Made by a program: the position numbers and the translations under genes. Under the pieces are notes generated by a model. It saw only the letters and a list, made by a program, of their open reading frames with translations, did not search any database and was not told where the DNA came from. A DNA stretch of 64,000 nt, taken from positions 62,001 through 126,000 of the forward strand of contig CAJTDK010000009.1 in assembly GCA_910575105.1 (NCBI GenBank), in the 5' to 3' direction. Shown here one piece after another: positions 1 to 6,956 of the stretch; the first letter of the stretch is position 1; each line of letters opens with the position of its first letter. Source of the DNA: Lachnospiraceae bacterium. GTDB lineage: Bacteria > Bacillota > Clostridia > Lachnospirales > Lachnospiraceae.

Positions 1-794
1 CGGAGATTTCGGTCAAGGCGGACGCAAAGGAGGCCATCGTGAAGCTGCTTGAGTATACACCGGAATTTGATTTTGCCGGGTGGCGGCAGCGGGTCCGGGT
101 CTGGAAGCGGAAACGGCCGCTGGCGGCGGGACAGTACAGTGATAGCGGGGTGACACCTTTTGCGGTCATCCAGAAGATCAATCAGCTCTTTTCCGATGCG
201 GTCATCGTCACGGATGTAGGGCAGAATCAGCTCTGGACAACCCAGTTCCTTGAGCTGACGCGCGGAAAGCGCCTGCTGACTTCCGGCGGCTTTGGGACCA
301 TGGGGTACGGCCTTCCGGCGGCGCTTGGGGCGAAGCTTGGGAATCCGCATAAGGATGTCCTGGCCGTCTGCGGTGACGGCGGCCTACAGATGACGGTCCA
401 GGAGCTGGCTACAGCGGTCGTCTACGAGCTGCCGGTCATCATCTGTGTCCTGAACAACGGTTATCTGGGAAATGTGCGCCAGTGGCAGGAGATGTTCTAT
501 GGCAGGCGTTATTCCTGCACCTGCATGAGGTATCGGAGAAGCTGCCCGGACAGATGCAGCGCGCCCTCCAGAAGGTGCCCGGAATACACGCCGGATTTTG
601 TGCGGCTGGCAGAAAGCTACGGGGCGAAGGGAATCCGCGTCTCGGAGGGCGGGCAGATTGGGCGGGCGCTGATGGATGCCAGGGGAGAGCGGAAGGTTCC
701 GGTAGTGATCGAATTCATCATTGGGCGGGAGGAGAATGTACTTCCCATCGTGCCGCCGGGGAAAGGAATTGAGGAGATGGTATTTGCAGAGTAA
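1..794 (+). CDS. ilvB: Acetolactate synthase large subunit, 3' part (window-truncated)
   Basis: This is the C-terminal part of a thiamine-diphosphate enzyme that condenses two pyruvates (or pyruvate plus 2-ketobutyrate) in branched-chain amino acid synthesis. The frame is open to the window edge, so the GTG at 39 is internal and the gene starts upstream. The visible part holds the TPP-binding domain: DVGQNQLW, GFGTMGYGLPAALGAKL, and the metal/TPP motif GDGGLQM followed by NNGYLGNVRQW. Oddity: at 516-578 a cysteine-rich stretch (YSCTCMRYRRSC..., five Cys in 21 residues) sits between the NN motif and the TPDFVRLAESYGA segment, where many ALS proteins have a short loop. Could also be a catabolic ALS. 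Family call is firm; anabolic role is inferred. Confidence 0.93.
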   Translation, partial: EISVKADAKEAIVKLLEYTPEFDFAGWRQRVRVWKRKRPLAAGQYSDSGVTPFAVIQKINQLFSDAVIVTDVGQNQLWTTQFLELTRGKRLLTSGGFGTMGYGLPAALGAKLGNPHKDVLAVCGDGGLQMTVQELATAVVYELPVIICVLNNGYLGNVRQWQEMFYGRRYSCTCMRYRRSCPDRCSAPSRRCPEYTPDFVRLAESYGAKGIRVSEGGQIGRALMDARGERKVPVVIEFIIGREENVLPIVPPGKGIEEMVFAE

Positions 795-874
795 TACCAG
801 TATTCCTTGTTGCAGGAAATGGGATTGAGTGGTATCATTTTCATAGGTCGTGGGGCCTGTCAGGAGGGTTTGAT

Positions 875-1189
875 ATGCAGAAAGATAAAAACGTTGATAA
901 TCATACATTTTCAGAAGACTCCCCGGTCAGCGATCTGAGGAGCATACCGGGCGTGGGCACGAATATAGAGCGGCACATGCACAATATCGGTATCCGGTGC
1001 GTCGCGGACTTAAAAGGCAGGGATCCGGAGGAGCTGTATCAACTGGACTGCCTGAAAAAAGGCTTTAAAGAAGATCGCTGCGCGCTGTATGTGTACCGTT
1101 GTGCGGTGTATTTTGCCGAGCATGAGGAGCGCGAGGCGGAAAAGTTAAAATGGTGGTACTGGAAGAATAAGGAGTATCCGGAGCGATAA
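875..1189 (+). CDS. Cdd1-like helix-hairpin-helix protein (pathogenicity locus family)
   Basis: A 104-residue cytoplasmic protein with a GGAGG ribosome site just before the ATG. Residues 20-60 read as a helix-hairpin-helix (LRSIPGVGTNIERHMHNIGI), a fold used for non-sequence-specific DNA contacts. The following ADLKGRDPEELYQLDC and a C-terminal RCALYVYRCAVYFAE segment match the small Cdd1/'pathogenicity locus' family, named after a gene next to the Clostridioides toxin locus; no biochemical function is established for it. It is monocistronic: a strong hairpin follows its stop and the next gene is convergent. The role in DNA binding is an inference from the HhH motif. Confidence 0.75.
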   Translation: MQKDKNVDNHTFSEDSPVSDLRSIPGVGTNIERHMHNIGIRCVADLKGRDPEELYQLDCLKKGFKEDRCALYVYRCAVYFAEHEEREAEKLKWWYWKNKEYPER

Positions 1190-1191
1190 TA

Positions 1192-1216
1192 CAGCGGATG
1201 ATCAATATCCGCTGTA
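1192..1216. terminator. Bidirectional hairpin between convergent genes
   Basis: ACAGCGGAT and ATCCGCTGT form a perfect 9-bp stem with a 7-nt loop, right after the Cdd1 stop and followed by TTTTGC. A second palindrome, GTGAATATTCAC (1233-1244), lies just past the end of the opposing lipoprotein gene. Confidence 0.7.
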
Positions 1217-1245
1217 CGGTTTTGCTTCGGAGTGAATATTCACGC

Positions 1246-1779
1246 TTATTCATCAAGAAGGGAATGGTAAAATTCTGTCTCTTCATCAGAACCTTCAGAA
1301 TAAAAGACGAGATATTCCACGGGAACAGGCACGCCCTTCATGCTTTCTTCAGAGACTTCTATTTTGATGACATCGGTATCCTCATATATGGTAATTGTCA
1401 TGTTCTTTTCCAACTCCCCTTTGTGAAGGCGGGAGACGGGATACTTGTAGGAGACGATATGATATTTTTCCGCTGCGCTGTCAGCGGTTTTTTCCCATTC
1501 TGCCTGCCGCTCTTCGGAGTACGAAGCTGAGTCAGAGGGAAAGCAGTGATTATATTGATACAGGATCTCCTCGTCCCGGATGATCTTTTCCGGTTCGCTG
1601 CTATCCGGCAGATACACCTTAAGCAAAGCCAGATTATCCAGTTCATCAGCAGTATATTTTTTAGCCGGGCTTTCGCCCCTTTGTCCAGAACATCCGCCGC
1701 ACGGAAGGAGGAAACAAAGCGCCAATAGAAAGAGCGGCCTGAGTCTTATCAGGCGTTCCTTACCCCTTTTCTTACGCAT
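1246..1779 (-). CDS. Putative lipoprotein
   Basis: A 177-residue protein with a basic start, a hydrophobic stretch (LFLLALCFLL) and a lipobox-like PCGGC around residue 30, so it is probably lipid-anchored outside the membrane. The rest is acidic and charged, with no catalytic motif I recognise; YTADELDNLALLKVYLPDSS starts the mature domain. Its start overlaps the end of the upstream XRE regulator by 8 bases, so the two are translationally coupled. Function unknown; a stress or envelope-sensing accessory of the XRE membrane protein is possible but only inferred from the coupling. Confidence 0.7.
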   Translation of the reverse strand: MRKKRGKERLIRLRPLFLLALCFLLPCGGCSGQRGESPAKKYTADELDNLALLKVYLPDSSEPEKIIRDEEILYQYNHCFPSDSASYSEERQAEWEKTADSAAEKYHIVSYKYPVSRLHKGELEKNMTITIYEDTDVIKIEVSEESMKGVPVPVEYLVFYSEGSDEETEFYHSLLDE

Positions 1780-2698
1780 CTTCGTCCCTCCTTTCCAGTA
1801 GCAGCCTGCATGCGGCGGCTAACAGGCAGCAAAAAAGAATAAGTATGGGCGCGTATGGGCTCCAGGCATTTGTCGCCAAACCGATCATGGCCGCGCAGGC
1901 GGTAACGGGAAACGCCGCATATATCCAGCGGTACCGGCGCGCAGGTGGATTTCCGGGAGATTGGGAAGCATTTCTGGTAATCAGGCTGTCTGTATACATA
2001 GACATCCCGGCCCATATGATCAGAGACAGCCATACCGCGTCAGCCAGTGTGCTGAAGATATTGCAGACTGCAGGTTCAAAATGAGCCAGTAAGTCCAACT
2101 CAAGCTCAGAGCTTGCCAGCAGAATCACCACTCCGGCAATTATCATCACCGCATAATGTCTTCTGCGCGTGTCCCTTCTCTGCCGGAATTCCCTGAATAC
2201 GCTGTCATCAAAGATGAGAGGTCCGGTTCTGATCTCCTGATATTGCCTGGGCTTGGAAAAATACCAGATAACCAGGCTGATTCCGGCTGTCATCGCGGTC
2301 CAGTATAACAGGGATGTTACGAAGTTGTGATATCCCGGATAGTCAAAGAGATCAGATAAGACCAGCAGGCTGATGCCGACGGTAAGCTGCAGGATATTCT
2401 GCCTGCTGCAGGACAGGTATCCGTCAAGCATCTCCTGGCTGACGTAATAACCGCTGTTTGGCAGCAGAGTCTTCCCGCGGGTTTCCTCAGGTGATTCCTC
2501 ATACTCGTCTTTCAGCAGGTAATCCAGGGATACGCCGAAGATCTCACTGATCTGTATCAGCTTTCCGACCTCCGGCATTCCCTTGTCGTTCACCCATTTC
2601 CCGGCCGCCTGCCGGGATACATTAAGCTGCTCCGCCAAATCCTCCTGGGACATGCGGCTGTCCTTTAATAATAATTTCAGTTTCTGCCCGAATGTCAT
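1772..2698 (-). CDS. XRE-family HTH regulator with membrane-spanning C-terminus
   Basis: A 308-residue protein. Residues 1-65 form a classic XRE/Cro helix-turn-helix (KLKLLLKDSRMSQEDLAEQL, then NVSRQAAGKWVNDKGMPE and ISEIFGVSLDYLL). After a short linker there are several hydrophobic segments (about residues 103-145, 180-240 and 265-300) typical of membrane-attached XRE regulators of Firmicutes, where the membrane part is thought to sense the envelope. It is co-transcribed with the downstream lipoprotein (8-base overlap). An 11-bp inverted repeat upstream of its start is a candidate autoregulatory site. Targets unknown. Confidence 0.8.
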   Translation of the reverse strand: MTFGQKLKLLLKDSRMSQEDLAEQLNVSRQAAGKWVNDKGMPEVGKLIQISEIFGVSLDYLLKDEYEESPEETRGKTLLPNSGYYVSQEMLDGYLSCSRQNILQLTVGISLLVLSDLFDYPGYHNFVTSLLYWTAMTAGISLVIWYFSKPRQYQEIRTGPLIFDDSVFREFRQRRDTRRRHYAVMIIAGVVILLASSELELDLLAHFEPAVCNIFSTLADAVWLSLIIWAGMSMYTDSLITRNASQSPGNPPARRYRWIYAAFPVTACAAMIGLATNAWSPYAPILILFCCLLAAACRLLLERRDEDA

Positions 2699-2724
2699 CG
2701 TTTGTTCCCTCCTGTAGATAATTT

Positions 2725-2758
2725 CCGTTTAGTGGATGATAAAGAAACCAGTAAACGG
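2725..2758 (-). promoter_or_regulatory. Inverted repeat upstream of XRE gene (candidate operator)
   Basis: CCGTTTAGTGG (2725-2735) and CCAGTAAACGG (2748-2758) form an 11-bp inverted repeat with one mismatch and a 12-bp spacer, located 27-60 bp upstream of the XRE start. The size and position fit a dimeric HTH operator. Binding by the adjacent XRE protein is inferred. Confidence 0.5.
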
Positions 2759-2842
2759 TAATTATTTTACTTCCTGTCAGCAGTAAATACAACCAACCTG
2801 CGGTTTCCGGGCGTCAACTTTGCGTTTCGTTAAAGTCTTTAC

Positions 2843-4045
2843 TTATTCGGACGCCTTGAAATTGTAGATGGGTTTCATCACATCGATAATGTCAACGGAT
2901 TCCTGGATGACACCGATGATGTCCTCCAGAGATTTGTACGCCATGGGCGCTTCGTCTAAGGTGGCTTCGCTGACGGAGGTAGTGTAGATTCCTTTCATGG
3001 TCTCCTGATATTCCTCCATGGTGAGCCTTTCCTTTGCCGCGCGTCTGGACATAAGCCTTCCCGCGCCGTGGGGTGCAGAGTAGTTCCAGTCGGCATTCCC
3101 CCTGCCGACGGCAAGGACACTGCCATCTCTCATATTGATGGGAATCAGTACCTTCTCTCCGGCGTGGGCGGCGATAGCCCCTTTTCTTAAGATCATCTCC
3201 TGGGTATCGATGTAGTTGTGGATGGTGTGGAAGGATTCTTTAACGGTAAGGCCGCACATATCCAGAATGATCTTAGCCATCCGCTCCCGGCTTAGACAGG
3301 CAAAACGCTGGCAGATGTTCACGTCATGGAGATAGTCTTCAAGATAAGTCCCGTACAGGAAGCACAAGTCTTCCGGTATGGAAGTCTTCCGCTTCTTCCA
3401 TGCGATTTTTTCCAGCGCTGCCTGGATCTCCTGCCGTCTTCCCTCCGCCTTGTAGCTGTCGATTATGCGCTGGCGCTCCTGAAAATAGATTTCCTTCCCT
3501 TTTGCCAGGTCAATGGCAAGCTGCTGATATATCTCCGCCACCTGCTTGCCAAGGTTACGGCTGCCGGAATGGATGATCAGGTAGTTCGTCCCGTCCCCGG
3601 CCTGGTCAATCTCTATAAAATGGTTGCCGCCTCCGAGAGTGCCGAGGCTTCTTTCGAGCCATGCGTGATTTTTCAGTTCTCTGTAACAGATAAGCTCTGT
3701 CAGGCCGAAGGGTTCTTTCCGGTCTTCCCATACCTTCCGTCCCGAAGGGATAACGTGTGCGGCCTCATCGATCTTCTCAAGGTCGATGTCTCCTTTCCCG
3801 AGATTGACCGTGAACATGCCGCAGCCGATATCTACCCCTACGATGTTCGGAACTGCCTTGTCTGTGACAGTCATCGTAGTGCCGATAGTGCAGCCCTTCC
3901 CCGCATGAACATCCGGCATAATGCGGATGCGGCTGTCTTTTGTAAATTCGTGATCGCACATCCGGCGGATCTGTTCGACTGCTTCGTCTTCGACCACTTT
4001 TGCGTAGCAGATAGCTGTGTTTACTTTTCCTTTGATTTCAAACAT
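2843..4045 (-). CDS. rtcB: RtcB RNA ligase
   Basis: A 400-residue RtcB: joins RNA 2',3'-cyclic phosphate (or 3'-phosphate) ends to 5'-OH ends with GTP and Mn2+, in RNA repair. Signature elements are visible: GVDIGCGMFT, LGGGNHFIEI, HSGSRNLGK, HNYIDTQEM and the C-terminal SAPHGAGRLMSR carrying the histidine that is guanylylated. The open frame runs 42 codons further upstream, but the ATG at 4045 (MFEIKGKVN) has a GAGGAGG ribosome site and matches the family start, so I chose it. The neighbourhood is monocistronic, with its own promoter in the divergent gap. No RtcA or archease gene is seen nearby. Confidence 0.95.
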   Translation of the reverse strand: MFEIKGKVNTAICYAKVVEDEAVEQIRRMCDHEFTKDSRIRIMPDVHAGKGCTIGTTMTVTDKAVPNIVGVDIGCGMFTVNLGKGDIDLEKIDEAAHVIPSGRKVWEDRKEPFGLTELICYRELKNHAWLERSLGTLGGGNHFIEIDQAGDGTNYLIIHSGSRNLGKQVAEIYQQLAIDLAKGKEIYFQERQRIIDSYKAEGRRQEIQAALEKIAWKKRKTSIPEDLCFLYGTYLEDYLHDVNICQRFACLSRERMAKIILDMCGLTVKESFHTIHNYIDTQEMILRKGAIAAHAGEKVLIPINMRDGSVLAVGRGNADWNYSAPHGAGRLMSRRAAKERLTMEEYQETMKGIYTTSVSEATLDEAPMAYKSLEDIIGVIQESVDIIDVMKPIYNFKASE

Positions 4046-4115
4046 ATGGATAAGCCTCCTCTCATCGGGCTGCCCTGAGGCGCAGATTATGTGTGTGAAT
4101 AAAATATTTTCTTTC

Positions 4116-4143
4116 ATTATAGCACCGGCCGGGGTGTTTTCAA
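4116..4143 (-). promoter_or_regulatory. rtcB promoter
   Basis: On the minus strand TTGAAA-N16-TATAAT, reading towards rtcB. Good sigma-A match about 70 bp upstream of the start codon. Confidence 0.55.
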
Positions 4144-4231
4144 AGTGGGAAAGATTGCTTTGGTTATTCATCAGGAGTGAGGTGAGGTTTTGAATCTGGG
4201 AACATATTATAATAGCAATGAGGTTATCTTT

Positions 4232-5110
4232 ATGCTAGAATATTCAAGGGTTATGGCAAAGCTTTTGCAGAGCGCTGCGGAACAAAGGCAGGCCGTATTG
4301 AAATTACGGAAGGAAGGTAAGAGAAATCGCAGGATGGATAGGGAAGGACAAGAGCAAAGACTGCCTGAAAGGGATATCCGGACAATCGGAATTATCGAGG
4401 ATGACAGGCTGTTAAATCAGGCATTGGATATGAGCCTTAAAAATGCGGGCTACGCTACGGTCTGTGCGAGGACGAGAGCGGAGGCACTGGCTCTTATGGG
4501 AAACGGGGAGGCGCTGCTGCTGATCGACATCGGGCTTCCGGATGGAGACGGCATCGGCCTGTATCAGGAACTTAAGAGCAAGTTTTGTGCCAGGCTGCAG
4601 GCAGGAGATCAGACACAATTACATCACGAACGCATGAGCCTGGCTATTTTCCTGACGGCCAGAGACGAGGAGAAGGATATGCTTGCCGCCTTTGACATGG
4701 GCGCGGATGATTACGTGGTCAAGCCCTTTTCCATGAAAGTGCTGCAAAAAAGGATTGAGGCCGTACTGAAGCGGGACGCCAGGGAAAGCAGGGAAAGGGC
4801 AGAGCAGACGGTTTGTGCGGGGGAGCTTGTCCTTTACCCTGAACGGAAGCGGGTATTTGTAAAAGGCCGGGAGATATCCCTGACGGCCAAAGAATACCGG
4901 CTGTTGGAGTATCTGATGGTAAATCAGGGGCAGGTGCTCACAAAGGAAAACATTCTGGAGCATGTATGGGGGATTGACGGACAGTTCGTGGTGGATAATA
5001 CGGTGAGTGTGACGATAAATCGTTTACGCAGGAAGATCTCGCCGGGTTCAGAAGGAGCCTGCCGCATTAAAAATGTGTTTGGGATCGGGTACCGGATAGA
5101 GGTTAGCTAA
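4232..5110 (+). CDS. OmpR-family response regulator
   Basis: A receiver plus winged-helix regulator. The receiver shows the acidic pair IIEDD, the phospho-acceptor in LLLIDIGLPDGDG, the Thr of FLTARDE and the Lys of VVKPF. The C-terminal domain (SLTAKEYRLLEYLM ... VSVTINRLRRKI ... FGIGYRIE) is OmpR-type. Two oddities: about 50 residues precede the receiver, and about 15 extra residues (ARLQAGDQTQLHHER) interrupt the receiver between alpha-3 and beta-4. The start is uncertain: ATG 4232 has TGAGG at good spacing; TTG 4190 and ATG 4334 are alternatives, the last giving a normal-length protein. It heads a regulator-kinase-ABC-permease cluster and probably controls the ABC genes at the direct repeats at 6170. 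Confidence 0.88.
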   Translation: MLEYSRVMAKLLQSAAEQRQAVLKLRKEGKRNRRMDREGQEQRLPERDIRTIGIIEDDRLLNQALDMSLKNAGYATVCARTRAEALALMGNGEALLLIDIGLPDGDGIGLYQELKSKFCARLQAGDQTQLHHERMSLAIFLTARDEEKDMLAAFDMGADDYVVKPFSMKVLQKRIEAVLKRDARESRERAEQTVCAGELVLYPERKRVFVKGREISLTAKEYRLLEYLMVNQGQVLTKENILEHVWGIDGQFVVDNTVSVTINRLRRKISPGSEGACRIKNVFGIGYRIEVS

Positions 5111-5161
5111 AGGCCGGGAGCCGGGCAGAGTGTAACGGTAGGATAAAAGGGGCAGCATGGG

Positions 5162-6082
5162 ATGTATATAGCGATATTTTTTGGTATCCTCGCGGGAGTT
5201 TTCTGCGGCGGGGCGGGGATGTATCATTGGCAGAGAAGGCAGAGAGAACAGGAATTAAAACGAATTGCCGGGCTTGCGGAGGATATTTTGGCTGAGCGGG
5301 TAATCAGAGGGGCGGCATCAGGCCAGGAGACGCTTTGCGGGAAGCTGGAGCATCGGCTTGTGCGTGTGCAGGAGATGATGCAGGGCAGCCGGGATGAAGC
5401 GAAGAGGAGCCGGGATGAGATCCAGAGGCTCATATCCGAGATCGCCCACCAGATGCGCACGCCTCTTACGAATCTGGAGACGTATCTTGGATTTTTACAG
5501 GAGATGGCGGAGGATGATGAAAACGATGGGGTATTACGGTCATTGGATGCTGCGGGGGAGAGCGCGGGGAAACTGCATTTTCTCGTGGAGAGCTTTATTC
5601 GGATGTCCCGGTTAGAGCAGCATATCATCCAGATTAAAAAAGAAGAGACGGATATCCTTAGGACTGTCAGAAATGCGCTGGGGCAGATACAGTGCCAGGC
5701 GGAGGAAAAAGAGCTTAATGTCACGGTGAGCCTTCCCGGACAGGCGGGCCTGGCCCATGACGCTAACTGGCTGGGGGAGGCGCTTTTTAATCTTTTTGAC
5801 AATGCGGTAAAGTACAGCAGGATTGGAGAGAAGATTGAGGTGTCCGTGACGGAAAGTGAGATGTTTTTAAAGGTACGGGTGAGAGATTACGGCATCGGTA
5901 TTGAGGAAGGAGAGGAGGGCCAGATCTTTAAGCGGTTTTACCGGGGGAGGCGGGTCACTGCTCAGGAAGGGTTCGGGCTCGGGCTTTACCTGGCGCGTGA
6001 GATCGTGGGCAGGCATGGCGGGTTTCTGGCGGCAAGAAGAGAAGAGCCGGGGCTTACGATGGAGATGAACCTTCCGCGGTGA
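5162..6082 (+). CDS. Sensor histidine kinase
   Basis: A 306-residue kinase with a single N-terminal membrane helix (residues 1-20) and almost no extracellular part. A coiled region leads to the HisKA box (SEIAHQMRTPLTNLETY, His96) and a HATPase_c domain with N-box NLFDNAVKYS, G1 RDYGIGI, F-box FKRFYRG and G2 GFGLGLYLAREI. Lack of an outside sensor suggests it senses through the partner ABC permease, as in Bce-like modules; this is inference. It lies 51 bp downstream of its response regulator and upstream of the ABC genes it probably governs. Confidence 0.9.
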   Translation: MYIAIFFGILAGVFCGGAGMYHWQRRQREQELKRIAGLAEDILAERVIRGAASGQETLCGKLEHRLVRVQEMMQGSRDEAKRSRDEIQRLISEIAHQMRTPLTNLETYLGFLQEMAEDDENDGVLRSLDAAGESAGKLHFLVESFIRMSRLEQHIIQIKKEETDILRTVRNALGQIQCQAEEKELNVTVSLPGQAGLAHDANWLGEALFNLFDNAVKYSRIGEKIEVSVTESEMFLKVRVRDYGIGIEEGEEGQIFKRFYRGRRVTAQEGFGLGLYLAREIVGRHGGFLAARREEPGLTMEMNLPR

Positions 6083-6169
6083 CTGCGTCGGCTGCTGATC
6101 AGGCGGAAGATGGAAATATAGACAAGTGAAAGGTACGGTTCGCGTAGATTTACGGAAATATACTGAGTC

Positions 6170-6202
6170 TGTTAGAGATTTGTTAGATTTGCCCGGTATA
6201 GT
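6170..6202 (+). promoter_or_regulatory. Direct repeats at a promoter before the ABC genes
   Basis: TGTTAGA occurs at 6170-6176 and again at 6181-6187, an 11-bp period, followed by TATAGT (6197-6202) as a -10 candidate. Tandem half-sites one helical turn apart over the -35 region are the usual binding pattern of phosphorylated OmpR-type regulators that replace a weak -35. It sits between the kinase stop and the ABC ATPase start. Confidence 0.55.
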
Positions 6203-6281
6203 AGTAGCTGCGGGAGCTTTTGAGAGAACAAAAGCCCGGGAAGATCAGGCGGACGGACGTCCGCCGAAGGAGGAGATTACT

Positions 6282-6956
6282 ATGGAGATGTTAAGAGCCG
6301 CCGGCCTGAAAAAATATTATGTCACGGAGACTTACGAAGTCCGTGCCCTTGATGATGTGACCCTGTCCGTACCGGACGGGGAATTTTTGGCGGTTGTGGG
6401 TACTTCTGGGAGCGGCAAGACCACGCTGCTTAATCTGCTTGGCGGGCTGGATGTGCCGACAGAAGGAGGCGTATGGATACGGGGAAGCAGCTTAAGAGAT
6501 ATGAATCCGGAGGAAAGGACCATTTTTCGCAGGAGGAATATCGGATTCGTGTTCCAGCAGTACAACCTGGTTCCGGTGCTGAGTATTTATGAAAATATCG
6601 TGCTTCCACTCAGGCTCGACGGTGCGGCGGTTGATTCCGGGCTGCTTGGGCAGGTGACGGAGAGCCTGGGGATCGCGGACAAGCTTTGGCGGCTGCCGCA
6701 CACGTTATCCGGCGGACAGCAGCAGAGGGCGGCTATCGCCCGCGCACTCATGGCAAAGCCGGCCATACTTCTGGCTGACGAGCCTACGGGGAACCTGGAT
6801 TCGGTCACCAGCATGGAAGTGACAGGGATTCTTAAGTCATGTGCGGAAAGATTTCATCAGACGGTGGTTGTGGTGACCCATCAGGAAGAAGTGGCCCAGA
6901 TGGCGGACCGTATTGTGCGGCTTGAGGACGGCAGAATCTGCGGGAGGGAGAGATGA
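6282..6956 (+). CDS. ABC transporter ATP-binding protein (MacB/LolD type)
   Basis: A 224-residue ATPase: Walker A GTSGSGKTT, Q-loop FVFQQYNLVP, signature LSGGQQQRAAIARAL, Walker B ILLADEPTGNLD, H-loop VTHQEEV. The ATG at 6282 has an AAGGAGGA site 8 bases upstream; the longer frame from 6126 has no ribosome site and would add a non-homologous leader through the promoter region. It pairs with the FtsX-type permease that starts inside its stop codon (ATGA overlap). Such pairs export peptides or lipids or work as mechanical envelope machines; the substrate is unknown, and control by the upstream two-component system is inferred. Confidence 0.93.
   Translation: MEMLRAAGLKKYYVTETYEVRALDDVTLSVPDGEFLAVVGTSGSGKTTLLNLLGGLDVPTEGGVWIRGSSLRDMNPEERTIFRRRNIGFVFQQYNLVPVLSIYENIVLPLRLDGAAVDSGLLGQVTESLGIADKLWRLPHTLSGGQQQRAAIARALMAKPAILLADEPTGNLDSVTSMEVTGILKSCAERFHQTVVVVTHQEEVAQMADRIVRLEDGRICGRER

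Noticed and set aside
384-908. Minus-strand frame across the end of acetolactate synthase
   Set aside because: Shadow of the conserved ALS coding frame; no homology recognised and no promoter.
6126-6281. Longer N-terminus of the ABC ATPase
   Set aside because: No ribosome site, no similarity to ABC proteins, and it covers the direct-repeat promoter; ATG 6282 has a strong AAGGAGGA site.
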